NCBI GenBank assembly: GCA_030737835.1
Contig: JAUJYN010000019.1
Coordinates: 1,944,433-2,008,432 of the forward strand
DNA: 64,000 nucleotides
Source of the DNA: Acorus gramineus
Lineage: Eukaryota; Streptophyta; Magnoliopsida; Acorales; Acoraceae
Reading direction: 5' to 3'
The position numbers were made by a program, and so were the translations under genes. Of this stretch, positions 23,913-34,962 are shown piece after piece. The notes under the pieces were generated by a model, which worked only from the letters and a program-made list of their open reading frames with translations, was not told the DNA's origin and did not search any database. Each line of letters begins with the position of its first letter. The stretch's first letter is position 1.

Positions 23913-24750
23913 GTGAGTGGGACAATCCAACCCAGTAGGGAGGCGCTATATGCACTTGGGCGTATACCGTCCTCCCCTGGGACACCATAGTTTAATATTA
24001 ACTTGTATAATATGTAATCTATGCAAGCATGATTAGTATGTAGTATGCATGCCACCCTAGACCTTGTATGTTAGGGACTTGCACCCTTAGGATATGTGTA
24101 AGAGCCATGCATCCTGACACCATGTTTTCATGCTAGGAAAACCTCGACCTATGCATGTGTCCTATTAGTTTAATTTATTAAATTAAATGCGAACTTATGG
24201 TATTTTTGCATGCCTTAGTAAATATTATAACCTGGTGGTTATAATATATGTTCCCCGCATCTTGGTTATGCGCCCTGGAGGAATTCTGAAGAATTCATGA
24301 CATTAGAGTTGTTGAGATGCGTTGCCGACGGATCCGAGTGGATCGTATACGTGTGGATAGGCTGTTTCTTTCCCTTCGTTGGATCCGTATAGAGACTGCC
24401 CCAGTGTTAGACAGGCCTTCCTGACAGAGGGCTCCCATCAGTAGGCACCTCCTGATTTGGGTTCGGACTGTGCTGAATTGTGGGAGTAGACCAGGCGGCC
24501 TACGGAGTGGAGGAGAGACTATCGGTGGACCAAGGGTGATTAACAGCCTAGTCAGTCCCAATATCCTATGTCACCTATTGGAGGGTGAGGGTGAGGGTGT
24601 GGTGGGTCGGCGATGTAGCGACCCACTGGATTGTGTAGTTCCTGCCACTTTGAGGCTTTGAATAATTATTTGTGGTTAATATGAATTGTGATGCATGGGT
24701 TGTGCTATTCACTGAGCGTGTGGCTCACCCCTCGCATAATTTTTCTCCAG

Positions 24751-24803
24751 TTATCACTGAGTCGGACTTGAAGGAGGAGCTCCCCGAGGGACTTCATCAG
24801 TAG
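24751..24803 (+). other. Conserved 53-nt putative terminal coding exon of the LTR
   Basis: After TTTTTCTCCAG it reads ITESDLKEELPEGLHQ and stop in the frame continuing from the 36-nt segment. The length is 53 nt in all eight copies: 3134-3186(-), 8815-8867, 9620-9672(-), 24751-24803, 32670-32722, 39911-39963, 48679-48731 and 56018-56070(-). The TAG is kept in all. The acceptor is CAG except at 48676-48678, where it is CTG. Confidence 0.55.
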
Positions 24804-26400
24804 CGGAGCAGTGCCACGTCCCGCGAGTGTTAGAGGCCATCAGCATCCTTTCTTTTGATTGTATGTATTATATTTCCATGCTTGGGCACTCGTTTGTATT
24901 ATATTTGGATGTATTCGTGTATATTGGCTCTCACAGGACAGTTGATTATGTATCGAGTCTGTAGTATGTTTTTTAATTACAGACTCAGTCTTTTAGCTTC
25001 CGCTATCTGTGTATATATCATGTCAGCCTTGCTTTCGTCTGTGTTGTCATTTTAGTTGTTGTTTAGAATATGTTATTGATCTCCTGTATAGACTGCTGAT
25101 ATCATGTATACACTTGCCACGTCCCGGGGATGGCCGCCCTGGGGCGTGACAGAAAGGAAGCAAAGTGGTGGAGTGTAGGAGGAGAAGGTAGTGTGTGTGT
25201 GTTTGTGCTTGTGAAACCAACCCCTCTTCTTCCTCTTCCTCTCAAAGGTCATTCCTTTTCCCCCTTATTGGTGTTGTTTGTGTGTCCGTTTGTGCTGAGA
25301 AATAGTGGCTGAATGTATGTGTATTATTTGTTTGTGAGAGGGAGTGTGTGTAAGCTTGGTAGCATGTGATGGTGATGGTGGGAGCCCTTATGTGCACCCT
25401 CTTCTCTTCTTCCCAAGGTATTTTCACCTCCCCTTTGTACCATGTAGATGTTAGTGTTTATGCTTCAAAGAAGTATGAGTGTTGCTATCTAGTATTTTGG
25501 GTGGTCAGCAAGGATGTACAAGTCCTGTTGTATGTGTTTTTCCCCTTTCTTGTTGTTGGGGGGTTTTGTGTTGTTGTAAGGCAGATTTCTGTCTTGTGAA
25601 AATCCTTATGAAATTAGTACCTAGATGCATGTTATGAAGATTATTATGTCTGCATGTGATTTGATCATCCAGGTGTCTAGATGCTATATATGAAATTTGG
25701 TGTCATAATATTACCTGTGTTGTAAGCTATAACCTGTTTTGCAATGACTGTCCAGATTCGCGTAAGAATTGACCAGTTTATGAAAATATTTTATTTCATT
25801 AATTTAGAGATTAACTAAAGTTATGATATCTTCACGGATTATGATCCCAACATGTCGTAGAATGTGTGTGACGTATGTCAGAATTTTAGGATAAGCATTT
25901 GGTGCCATGGAGACCAACATTTAGGGCTGGTTGTAGTAGATGTACCAGTTTTTGCATAATTATGTGTCAAAAAAGAGTTATTATGCATGGTGTGGGCAAT
26001 ATCAGGAGTTGTTGTCTTCATGAAGTAGGTTTGTATATGTGTTAGGATGCTTTATATTTAATTGAGCATCATTGGTTGTGTGTTGCAGATCTCGTAGACC
26101 GGATAAGCGACGATCCAAGTACCTGTGAGTGGTTCGATCCACCCTTTCGGGAAGCGCTCGATGCACATAGTCGTGCATCGCATATACCACCTAATGCTAA
26201 CAAATATGGATCTAATATATCAATAATCTACCAATCATAATTGAGTATAACTAGGGTATCTTATATATCATGAAGTATAGAGTATGGCATGCCATAGGTA
26301 GTCTTTTGTAGTGTTGTCTTCATATTAGTAAATGCTTAGTATGATTGTGTCATATTTAGCCATGGTATGACATTTATGCTAACTTACTAGTAGGCCTATG

Positions 26401-27317
26401 TTGAATTGTATAAAGTGTGTATACATGGTTTATTCATAGGTTATTTGGACATGTGGTCCACATACCTCTCTTGTGATAATTGTGCGTATATTTAGTGGTT
26501 TGACTGTCACACTTATGTAGTAATATGCATGTTATTTACTGTTGATCTCTATATACTCCAAAAGCATATTAACATGTACATATTAGCTAATATTGTGGTG
26601 TAAACTTTTAATGCGATATCAATTGTTCACTTGTTGGGAAGTTCTATGCCGAGTGACTTTTCTATTGCTTGAACACATATAGTTTTGGAGTATCAGTTGA
26701 ACGATTTTGGGGAGTTGGGAATTTGAGGTGCTTTTGTTTTATTCAAGGTCTTCCACTACATGCATGGCTATATGAACCAATCATGTCCTCTCTAGGGTTT
26801 GATATATTTCAATTGAAAGAGGTTTTTATACTCGAAAAGGAGATAATATGAAGTGATTTGTAATACAATTCTTCTTCGTTGATATCATTTTTTTTTACTT
26901 AATTTAGTTCACATTTTTTTGTGTTTGGGTGAAAGCTTCAACATTATAATTGAAACCGTCTCTATCGAACAGTGATGATAATGTTATTCATTATTTTATG
27001 TATATAGACATTTAGCATATGTTCTACTGGTAGCTATATGTACCATCTTTTGGTGGGTACTGAACATTGAACCATGTTCATCGCAGAATCATTTATTAGG
27101 GTGCACTTGTGTTATCTTATGTTGCTTGCTATGTTTTCATATGGTTCATGTACCTCTTATGAGGTAGAATTTCTTCATGTTACATTTGATTTATGTAATA
27201 TTATTGAGTATGATGGAGTTGTAGTAGTTTATCTGCCCTACATCCATGTGAGGCTCTCATATGGGAGCCTCACATGGGAATTCGGGATAATTCCTTTATT
27301 GTATTGGTGTTCGTTAG
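26401..27317. other. Unassigned AT-rich DNA
   Basis: Possibly the rest of the old LTR or flanking sequence. Only short chance reading frames occur and nothing was recognised. Confidence 0.45.
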
Positions 27318-28974
27318 TGTAGATACCCCAATTTTGACTGTCCAAAAAGACAAAAATACTTCAAGTAATACTTAGGAAAGAGCACATTTGGACATCTAAT
27401 AGAAGACCTCTTTAGAAACCAAAACCGGAAACCCTAGTCCAAACACTTAGGAAAACCTGAGACATGGACAGGGGTGACTACTATCAAGTAGTCGCCCCAT
27501 ATTGGGCGGCTAGTTTCAACTAGCCGCCCCCAACCGACCCCAAACCGCCTTCATGGGATGGGACATAAAGCAGCATGATTGCGGTAGATTGTCCCTTTTA
27601 GCCACCTCATCTCGGCCGGTTCAATCTCAGTAACCGACCTAAGCCACCGCTTGTCAGAGATGGGACGTTTGGCAGGTCATGATGGGGGCGGCTACTTGAT
27701 GAGAATAGCCGCCCCTCACCGGGCGGCTAATTTAAACATGCCGCCCCTCACCTGAACATTGCCAGAGAACAAAGATCTAATGGAAGGTCAAATCGAACAC
27801 CTTATTACCCATTTTGATCTATTGTCTAGTGGACACTCACCTATCCCTTTTTTACAATAAATAGGGGCCATTCCCAAACATATCCATAACAATTCATATC
27901 CATATCAATATCACCATTCCCAAACCATTCACATTTCCATACCCCCACCACCACTTCAAACCCCTTGAGAGAGAAAGGGAGTCCTATTTGTGGGTATAAA
28001 AACCAATTTTCCTACTCCAAATTATCTTCCAAATCCACTGTCCAAAACCCTGGTTAAACTTAGTTTAACTTCAGCCAAACACCCAAACCAAACCCTGCCC
28101 AGGCTCTGCCCAAATAGAGCCAGGCACCAAGCGGCTACTCCTAACTAGCTGTCCCACACCAGGCGGCTAAACCCAACTAGCTAGCCCTTCTTCTACCCCT
28201 GATTCCCAAACCTCCTTTAGTCAAGTTCCCGGAGCAGAAGAGGATTCCTGTTTTCACCTCTGTGTACGGCATGCCCACAAACTCCCCCACGAAGGCGATC
28301 AAATCCGTCCAAACTTTTCCTGCTTTTGAGAAAGCACGTAGCGATCACTACCCTTGAATCCTCCTGAGGACCTGTCGGCTGCCTCAGCCAGGAACCAAAA
28401 AACCCCCACCACCCTTCCGAGAGACGATCAGATCGAGCCTGCCAAGGCACGAGCCAAACCTCCAAAGAACCCCCACACATGCAACCGGACCAAACCCGGA
28501 ATGTCATCTTTTCTGGAGGCCACCCGCACGCCGCGCCCAGGGCCGGGGAACCTTTCCGAAAAACGATACCGATAGCCTGGCAATCACGGTGGGACATCCC
28601 ACTTGAAAACAACCTCTAGAATGCCATAACTTGACTAGAATGCCATCATCCCTCCATAACTTGACCAGAATGCTATCACCCCTCTAGGAAAGCTAGGATT
28701 TCCCACCCCTCAAGTCTGACCCTCCTCTACTTTGCGTTACAACATCCTTTACTGCTTTAAGCCACACACAGCTGTGCACCCTTTTACCGCTTTAATCACA
28801 TCTCTTTACATCTTTAAGCCGCACACAATTGCGCACCCTTTACTGCTTTAAGTCTCGCACAGCTGCGCACCCTTTACTGCTTTAAGCCGCACACAGCTGC
28901 GCACCCCATTTACCGCTTTATTTACTGCTTTAAGTCTGCATTCATTTACACCTAGGCTTTTCCATATTCACACC
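27318..28974 (+). mobile_element. 5' LTR and leader of an older gypsy element
   Basis: It begins TGTAGATACCCCAATTTTGA, a start I associate with plant gypsy LTRs of the Tat/Athila group. A TATA-like ACAATAAATAGGGG lies near 27855. It contains several GGCGGCTA / TAGCCGCC hairpins, the best at 27504-27529. The LTR end and primer site could not be placed. It leads into gag at 28975. Confidence 0.6.
28741..28945 (+). repeat. Short tandem repeats in the gag leader
   Basis: About five imperfect ~40-bp units contain TTTACTGCTTTAAGCCGCAC and ACAGCTGCGCACCC. ACAGCTGYGC is partly self-complementary. They sit just upstream of the gag ATG at 28975. No function can be assigned. Confidence 0.75.
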
Positions 28975-29984
28975 ATGGAGGCATAGACCCAGGAGAAAAT
29001 AGTAGAGGAGAAAGACAACTAGGGAGACCAAACCACTTAATTCCTCAACCACCTAGAGGAGAGGATGGCTACACTAGGATACCAGTCGGTCGAGGACATG
29101 TTCAATGACCTCACCGACTATCACCAGACCAAGGCCTTGAAGCAGGAAACTCCTGCTAAGACCCCCAAGGCTTGCCCCACCCCCAATACACTACCAACAC
29201 CTGGTTTCTCGGTTAATATGATCCCATACCCCTTTTCTCCCCCCACCTTTTCCTCTGCCACACCTTCCCCCGTGAACCCAATATTTCCTGCAGCTTCTGC
29301 CCCAAGCCCTTACTAGGCTACATCCAACCCAGGGCCACTAAACTACCCACCCAAGGTAGAAACCCTGGACGAAACCATCCGGAGAATCCTCTCCGAGTCT
29401 GGCCCTTCTGCCCCCAAACACATGTCTCTACACAACTTGAGACAAATCCCGTCAGTCAACCTACCGGAGGGATTCAAAATCCTGAAATTTCACCGGTACA
29501 ACGGTCGTGGAGACCTAGACATTCATTTAACTGATTTTTATCTAGATCCCCTATCCTTTCTAGATAATCAACCCCTGTTAATCTTCCTTTTCCAAAAATC
29601 ACTCGAAGGAGGAGCACTACAATGGTTCTCCACACTCCCTGTAGACCACTTGTCGAATTTCTCGGCTGTAAGCGAGAAGTTTTTAGGCCGCTACGGTTAC
29701 CAGAGGATTAGGACCCCCTCTATCTCAGACCTGACCGTAGAAAGAATGAGGCCTAGGGAGGAATTTGAGCAGTACGTGTCTAGGTGGTGCACCCTCGTCC
29801 ACAGAACTAGCCTACAACTTAACGGAATGTCAAGAAATTGACATGATGTCACAGAGTTTGAGTCCAGAACTTCGTACGAGTCTTTCGTACGGAGACTGTA
29901 CCACGTACCAACTTCTAATTGACCGCCACAACAGGATTTCCCGTTGTGCAGCCCAGTAGTCCAGACCCAGTCCCCACCTATCAG
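28975..29984 (+). pseudogene. gypsy gag, N-terminal part, split by the complete element
   Basis: One frame runs from the ATG at 28975: a coiled N-terminus (FLNHLEERMATLGYQS), a Pro-rich linker, then the capsid block (NLPEGFKILKFHRYNGRGD, LEGGALQWFSTL, FLGRYGYQR, RPREEFEQYVSRW). This is the Retrotrans_gag fold that builds the particle. In-frame stops at the 4th codon, shortly after (KDN-stop, QTT-stop), at 29314-29316 and at 29839-29841 break it; most are TAG or TAA where Gln is expected. The gene continues at 40302 after the inserted element. The gag type and its protease fit a non-chromoviral (Tat/Athila-like) element, tentatively. Confidence 0.85.
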
Positions 29985-32900
29985 TGTTGTGTCTGTGTCA
30001 TTAGGAGAGCTCTGTTTGAAGATTTGGGTACATAATTTTTTTTCCTAAGTTATGTATTCCTGATTTGGTATTTGGATTTGATTTTGTTAAAATCCAAGAT
30101 GAAGAGGTTTAATTATGATTTTATTATGAGATGTCCAGTTTTGAGTTAGCTTTCGCACAGAAGTGGAATTAGATCAACTGGATTCTTGTAGTAAAAGTTA
30201 TGGGTATTTTTCCAAGTATACCCCGGGGATGGAAATTCTGGCAGCAGCCCTGTTCCATGTTTGGCTCTAATTTAGGAATAGCTGGAGGGATTATCTGATC
30301 TTTTCATAAGCATGAAAGTTGTAGATAATCCTCTTAGCTTTCCATCGGTTTTGGAATTGAGCAATTCGGAGCTGTATCGGGGAAGTTATGGCTGTTCCAG
30401 TGAAGCTTGCGCAGAATTTCTAGTCGAAGGGCGACTTAGTAATTCCCCCTTAAGATATTTGTTGATAAATATCTCTTCTCCTCTCTCTCTCCCCTCCCAA
30501 AAATCCCACAAGTAGCTTTTCTTGCCTCTCTTTCTCTTTTCATTTGCCCCCCCCCCCCCCCAATGTGTTTGATGAAAGGTCTCAAAGAGAAGGAAGAGGT
30601 GGTGGAGGAAGTGGTGGTTGATCTTGTGTTCTTGTGTTGATGTTGTTTGTTCCCCTCTCTCTCAAGCTCTTTGCATGGAATCCCCCCCCCCCCCTGTTTT
30701 GCTGCCATGGAGGGCTGAGGAGGCCGAGGAGAGGTGGTGGTGGTCCCGGTGGCGGCGTTTCGGTGCGCGAAGGGCCCCTGAACCTCCCCTTTTGTCCCCC
30801 CTCCAAGGTGAGCTCCTCCCCTTCTTTTCTTGATTTTCTTGGCTTAAGGGGTTGGTTGGGGAGTCATGCATGCTAGGTAGAGGTGTTAGGGTGTGTGTGA
30901 GGGGTTTGGATGGGTGAAAATGAGGTTGGGATGGCTTGGGAGCGCGCTGGGGGCGGTCTGCGTGCGTGCGCGCGCAGGCGCGCGGGCAGGCGGGCACAGG
31001 CAGGCGTTGGCTGGCACAATCCGGCGCGCAGTTGCGCGCGGGTGAGTGCGCGCCGGTGCGCGGGTGCGCGCGGGTGCAGGCGCGAGCGGGGGTGCGCGCG
31101 GGCGTGCGCGCGAGCGTGCGCGCGCGCGGGCAGGGCGCTTGGGCACTGCGCCTGGGCGCGAGGCAGGGCGCCTGGGCACGGAGCTGGGGACCAGTGTGCG
31201 CGCGTGCGTGGGCATGCATTCGTGCGCGTGCTGGGGCGTGCGCGGGGTGCTGCGCGTGGGGCGCGGGCTGGACGCGCGGTGCGCGCGAGCGTGCGCGAGC
31301 AGGCGCGTGCGTGCGGCAGCGCGTCGGGGCATGCAGGCAGGCGCGCGGCAGTGCGTCGATGGTGCCAGAGTGTGTGCGCGCGTGCACATTCGTGCGTGCG
31401 TGCGCGTGCGGGTGGCCATGCGTATGGCTGCCCGGGGGTTCGGGAGTGAGTCGGGGTGCTCGGACTCACGTGCGTACGGGCCGTATGTACGTTTGTCCGA
31501 GTGTTGGGTATTTTTAGTGTATTTTAGTGGTATTTATGTATTTTACTCACCGAGTTGATTACTTTGTCTTGCAGATCTTGACGGACGGTCATGCGACGAC
31601 CCGGGTGTTGGTGAGTGGGACAACCCAACCCAGTTGGGAGGCGCTATATGCACTTGGGCGTATACCGTCCTCCCTTGGGGCACCATAGTTAATATTAACT
31701 GATTTATATGAAATCTGTGCAAGCATGATTAGTGTGTAGAATGCATGCCACCCTAACCTTATATGTTAGGGACTTGCACCCTTAGGATATGTGTAAGAGC
31801 CGTGCATCCTGTCACCTTTTTATCATGCTAGGAAAGCCTCGACCTATGCATGCGTCCTATTAGTTTGATTTATTAAATTAAATGCAGACTTATGATATTT
31901 TTAGCATGCCTTGGGGAATATTAAGGGGGCCTTGCGAGGTCAACATTGAGACCCGGGCTAGGGTACTCCGTGTTCCTTGTTTGGTTGGCGGGATGTCTTA
32001 TATCGGGACCTCAGGTTGCCCTCCCAAGGTTTCTTTTCCCCATTATCATCTTATATGTTCCCCGCATCTTGGTTATGCGCGCTGGAGGAATTCTGAAGAA
32101 TTCAAGACATTAGAATTGTTGAGATGTGTGTCAGCGGATCCGAGTGGATCATATGCGATGGATAGGCTGTTCTGTTCCCTTCGTTGGATCCGTGTAGAGA
32201 CTGCCCCGGCGTTAGAAAGGCTGTCCTGTGCAGGGGCTCCCATCAGTAGGCACCTCCTGATTTGGGAAGGACTGTGTTGAATGTGGGAGTGGCCAAGCGG
32301 CCTACGGAGTGGGGAGAGACTATCGGTGGACCAAGGGTGACCAACAGCCTAGTCAGTCCCAATATCCTATGTCACCTATTGAGGGGTGAGGGTGAGGGTG
32401 TGGTGGGTCGGCGATGCAGCGACCCACTGGTTTGTGTAGTTGTGGACCAAGGATGATTAACAGCTTAGTAAGTCCCAATATCCTATGTCACCTATTGAGG
32501 GGTGAGGGTGAGGGTGTGGTGGGTCGGCGATGTAGCGACCCACTGGATTTGTGCAGTTCCTGCCACTTTGAGGCTTAAATAATGAGGTTGTGGTTAATAT
32601 AAATTGTGATGCATGGGTTGTGCTATTCACTGAGCGTGTGGCTCACCCCTCGCATATATTATTCTCCAGTGTTGTCTGAGTCGGATCTGAAGGAGGAGCT
32701 CCCCGAGGGACTTCATCAGTAGCGGAGTAGCGCCACGTCCCATGAGTATCAGAGGCTATCAGCACCCCTTTTTGATTGTATGTATTATATTCCGTGCTTG
32801 GGCACGCTGTTGTATATTTGGATGGTGTTGTATATATATTGGCTCTCACAGGACAGTTGATTATGTATCAAGTCTGTAATATGTTTTTGAATTACAGACT

Positions 32901-33060
32901 CAGTCTTTTAGCTTCCGCTATTTATGTATATATCCTGTCAGCTTCATTGTTGTCTGTGTTGTCATATTGATGTTGTTTAGGGTATGTTATTGACCTCCTG
33001 TTTAGACTGCTGATATCATATATACACTTGCCGCGTCCCGGGGATGCCCGGGGCGTGACA
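29985..33060 (+). repeat. 5' LTR of the complete element
   Basis: It starts TGTTGTGTCTGTGTC, ends GGGCGTGACA, and is 3076 bp. It has a C-run (about 30548-30560), an ATG at 30675 opening a frame to the donor-like AAG/GTGAGC at 30808, a GC core (about 30945-31430), the 36-nt segment 31575-31610, hairpin 31636-31674, module 31919-32041, two repeat units (32355-32547) and the 53-nt segment 32670-32722. Confidence 0.94.
30675..30807 (+). other. Candidate first coding exon of the LTR small reading frame
   Basis: The ATG at 30675 opens a Pro/Trp/Arg-rich frame (MESPPPPVLLPWRAEEAEE, then WWWSRWRRFGARRAP) that reaches the donor-like site in the phase needed to join the 36-nt and 53-nt segments in frame. 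The solo LTR at 22173 has the same phase, but the 3' LTR copy and most others do not, partly through C-run length changes. This first exon is therefore uncertain. Confidence 0.3.
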
Positions 33061-33065
33061 AAAGT

Positions 33066-33077
33066 TGGTATCAGAGC
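33066..33077 (+). other. Primer binding site for tRNA-iMet
   Basis: TGGTATCAGAGC, complementary to the 3' end of plant initiator methionine tRNA, starts five bases after the 5' LTR. This is the standard minus-strand priming site of plant gypsy elements. Confidence 0.95.
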
Positions 33078-33179
33078 CTGGTCCTGTCAGAGCCAATGGT
33101 CTTCTTTTCGTAGAGATGAGTCCTAGGATTTCTATATGAGTATTCTGATCCTAGTGTCTGGTTTTCTTGGGTTGTTGAT

Positions 33180-33397
33180 ATGCTTCCTCGTGGAGGACGG
33201 CGCGGACATGGTCCCTCTCGACCTTTGGAGGTTTCTGGACCTATCAAAGGCGAGGATGCTACTGGAGAGTCCACGGCTGTGAGGCCAGGATCAGCGCAGG
33301 AGCCTCCTGCATGGGAGCGCGTGTTCGCTCGGATAGCGGATTTGGTGGAGACTCAGACGAGAGCATTAGAGGCTAATATGAGTGTGTTGGTTGTTGT
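33180..33397 (+). pseudogene. gag N-terminus of the complete element
   Basis: An ATG at 33180 opens MLPRGGRRGHGPSRP, a basic start like that of Tekay-type gags, and continues to ARIADLVETQTRALEANMSV. It then runs into LTR-like sequence, so capsid, zinc knuckle and most of protease are missing. Confidence 0.75.
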
Positions 33398-33838
33398 TAT
33401 GCAAGTGTGTGGTATCTCGATAAGCGAGTATCGAGAGTGGTTGTCCAAGTTGAAGAGGCCGGGTTGTAGCTGTCCTGGCAGAGGGTTCCCATCCGTAGGT
33501 ACCACCGATGCAGTCGGAGGGGTACTGATCATGGGAGTATGCCAGGTAGAGGCTACCCGGAAGAGAGTTAATGAATGATGTCGCGAGCGTGGAATCGTTC
33601 TACCCTTGTTGGATCCGTGTAGTACAGCCCCGCGTTAGACAGGCTATCCTGTACCAGGTAAGCTACGGAGCGGGGAGAGGCTACCGGTAGACCAGGGGTG
33701 GAGAGCAGTCTAAGTCTCTCCCCATAAGTCCCAAAAGGCTCCCTTCGGGAGTGAGGGTGGGGGTGAGGTTGGTCGCGCCGCCGCGTGACCCAGTGATCAT
33801 TGGGTTTCTACCCATGTTTTCCTTGAAAAAGGGAACTG
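33398..33838 (+). repeat. LTR-like block between gag and pol
   Basis: Blocks GGGTTGTAGCTGTCCTG, CCCATCCGTAGGTACCACC, GGAGTATGCCAGGTAGAGG and TACCCATGTTTTCCTTGAA match the LTR at 53600-54430 in the same order. The second element has a related block (7150-8020, minus) at nearly the same place. Replacement of gag-protease by LTR sequence is the likely event. Confidence 0.75.
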
Positions 33839-33841
33839 ATT

Positions 33842-34897
33842 TTGTGTAATTTGGTTTCGAAGCATGGGTTTCCAGTGGAGTTGGTGGAGCTCGCGATGAC
33901 GGACTTTGATGCCATCCTGGGAATGGATTGGCTTGCAGCTAGTCATGCCAGCATCGACTGTTTTGCCAAGTCGGTGTCTTTTCACCTTCCGGGTCGGAGG
34001 TCTTTCCAGTTCGTGGGCGATCGTGACGTAGCCCCGTTAGGGTTCATGTCGTCCATGCAGGCGTGGAGACTCCTTCAGGGAGGATGTGAGGGCTTTCTAG
34101 CGTACATTGCTCAGGAGGATGCACCGCTGCAGGCAGATATCAGTCAGACTCCGGTCGTGGCAGAGTATCCCGAGGTTTTCCCCGATGATCTTCCGGGATT
34201 ACCGCCGGATCGCGCGATCGAGTTTGAGATCAATCTGATTCCGGGGACCGAGCCGATTTCGAGAGCTCCGTACCGGATGGCCCCTGCAGAGCTGAGGGTG
34301 CTCAAGGAGCAGTTGGAGGAGTTGCTGGAGAAGGGCTTCGCACGTCCGAGTGTTTCTCCGTGGGGAGCCCCTGTTCTGTTCGTCCGGGAGAAGGACGGTT
34401 CGCTGCGGCTTTGTATCGATTACAGGCAGCTGAACAAGCGGACAGTGAAGAACAAGTACCCCTTGCCGCGGATCGACGATCTGTTTGACCAGCTCCAGGG
34501 AGCACGTGTCTTTTCCAAGATCGATCTCCGTTCGGGGTACTATCAGCTGAAGATCCGGGAGTCAGACATTCCGAAGACGGCCTTCCGTACCCGGTGTGGG
34601 CACTACGAGTTCAGAGTACTGCCATTCGGGTTGACGAACGCGCCGGCGGCCTTCATGAATCTAATGAACCGGGTGTTTCGGCCCTTCCTCGACTCCTTTG
34701 TGGTAGTATTCATCGATGACATATTGGTGTACTCGAGGAGTCTTGAGGAGCACGCTCACCATCTTCGCACTGTCTTGGAGACTTTGGCCAGACATCAGTT
34801 GTTCGCCAAGTTCATCAAGTGCGAGTTTAGGTTGGAGCTTCTTCCCCGTGTATCGGTATCGCTGGTAACCATGGGTTCGCGTGTGGCGCCAGTGTAA
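33842..34897 (+). CDS. Protease C-terminus and reverse transcriptase segment, open frame
   Basis: This is a 351-codon open stretch with no ATG of its own at the start (first codon TTG), so it is a truncated polyprotein piece. [12 protein letters not shown] (21-32) is the protease end. Reverse transcriptase follows: [53 protein letters not shown] with Asp218, [11 protein letters not shown], and FIDDILVYS with Asp282-Asp283, so the catalytic triad is present. After KCEF (316-319) the frame drifts from the family and stops; RNase H does not follow. It copies RNA into DNA in autonomous elements. Here it is flanked on both sides by LTR-derived blocks, and a decayed copy of the same domain lies downstream. 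Confidence 0.9.
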   Translation: MCNLVSKHGFPVELVELAMTDFDAILGMDWLAASHASIDCFAKSVSFHLPGRRSFQFVGDRDVAPLGFMSSMQAWRLLQGGCEGFLAYIAQEDAPLQADISQTPVVAEYPEVFPDDLPGLPPDRAIEFEINLIPGTEPISRAPYRMAPAELRVLKEQLEELLEKGFARPSVSPWGAPVLFVREKDGSLRLCIDYRQLNKRTVKNKYPLPRIDDLFDQLQGARVFSKIDLRSGYYQLKIRESDIPKTAFRTRCGHYEFRVLPFGLTNAPAAFMNLMNRVFRPFLDSFVVVFIDDILVYSRSLEEHAHHLRTVLETLARHQLFAKFIKCEFRLELLPRVSVSLVTMGSRVAPV

Positions 34898-34962
34898 AGT
34901 GTTGAGGATGTGGTGTATTGCTCATTAAGGGATGATGTCTTCTTCTAGACTTCCTACTACGG

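Larger units (their letters stand above)
22173..25151 (+). mobile_element. Solo long LTR with target duplication GAAAG
   Basis: It runs from TGTTATATATGTG to GGCGTGACA, 2979 bp, flanked by GAAAG at 22168-22172 and 25152-25156. It lies inside an older LTR. Order: leader; GTGAGT after TTGG at 22957; GC-rich core (about 23090-23770); CTTGCAG; 36-nt segment 23877-23912; GTGAGTGG; hairpin; one copy of the GGGTGAGGGTGAGGGTG repeat; 53-nt segment 24751-24803. It lacks the 130-bp module found in most other copies, so it shows the empty site (about 24220-24262). Confidence 0.94.
21758..26400 (+). mobile_element. Old diverged long LTR, interrupted by a solo LTR
   Basis: It starts TGTTAAGACCGTGTCAC, and 21758-22172 aligns weakly with the family start (AAAATCTGATTGCATATT versus GAAAATCTAACTGCATATT). 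After the solo LTR at 22173-25151 it continues and matches the LTR at 50868-54892 over 25590-26370 (TCCAGATTCGCGTA, ATTATGATCCCA, TGGAGACCAA). It carries the 36-nt segment at 26089-26124 between GTTGCAG and GTGAGTGG. Its GGCGTGACA end was not found, so the right boundary is a guess. Confidence 0.7.

Noticed and set aside
26669..26851. Small host gene
   Set aside because: A 60-codon frame in AT-rich DNA with no recognisable domain or splice context; chance is more likely.
28217..28612. Minus-strand protein in the gypsy leader
   Set aside because: It overlaps the leader of the older element, shows no domain and is probably a chance frame.
33066..33077. tRNA gene
   Set aside because: Only the 12-nt primer-binding complement is present, with no tRNA body.
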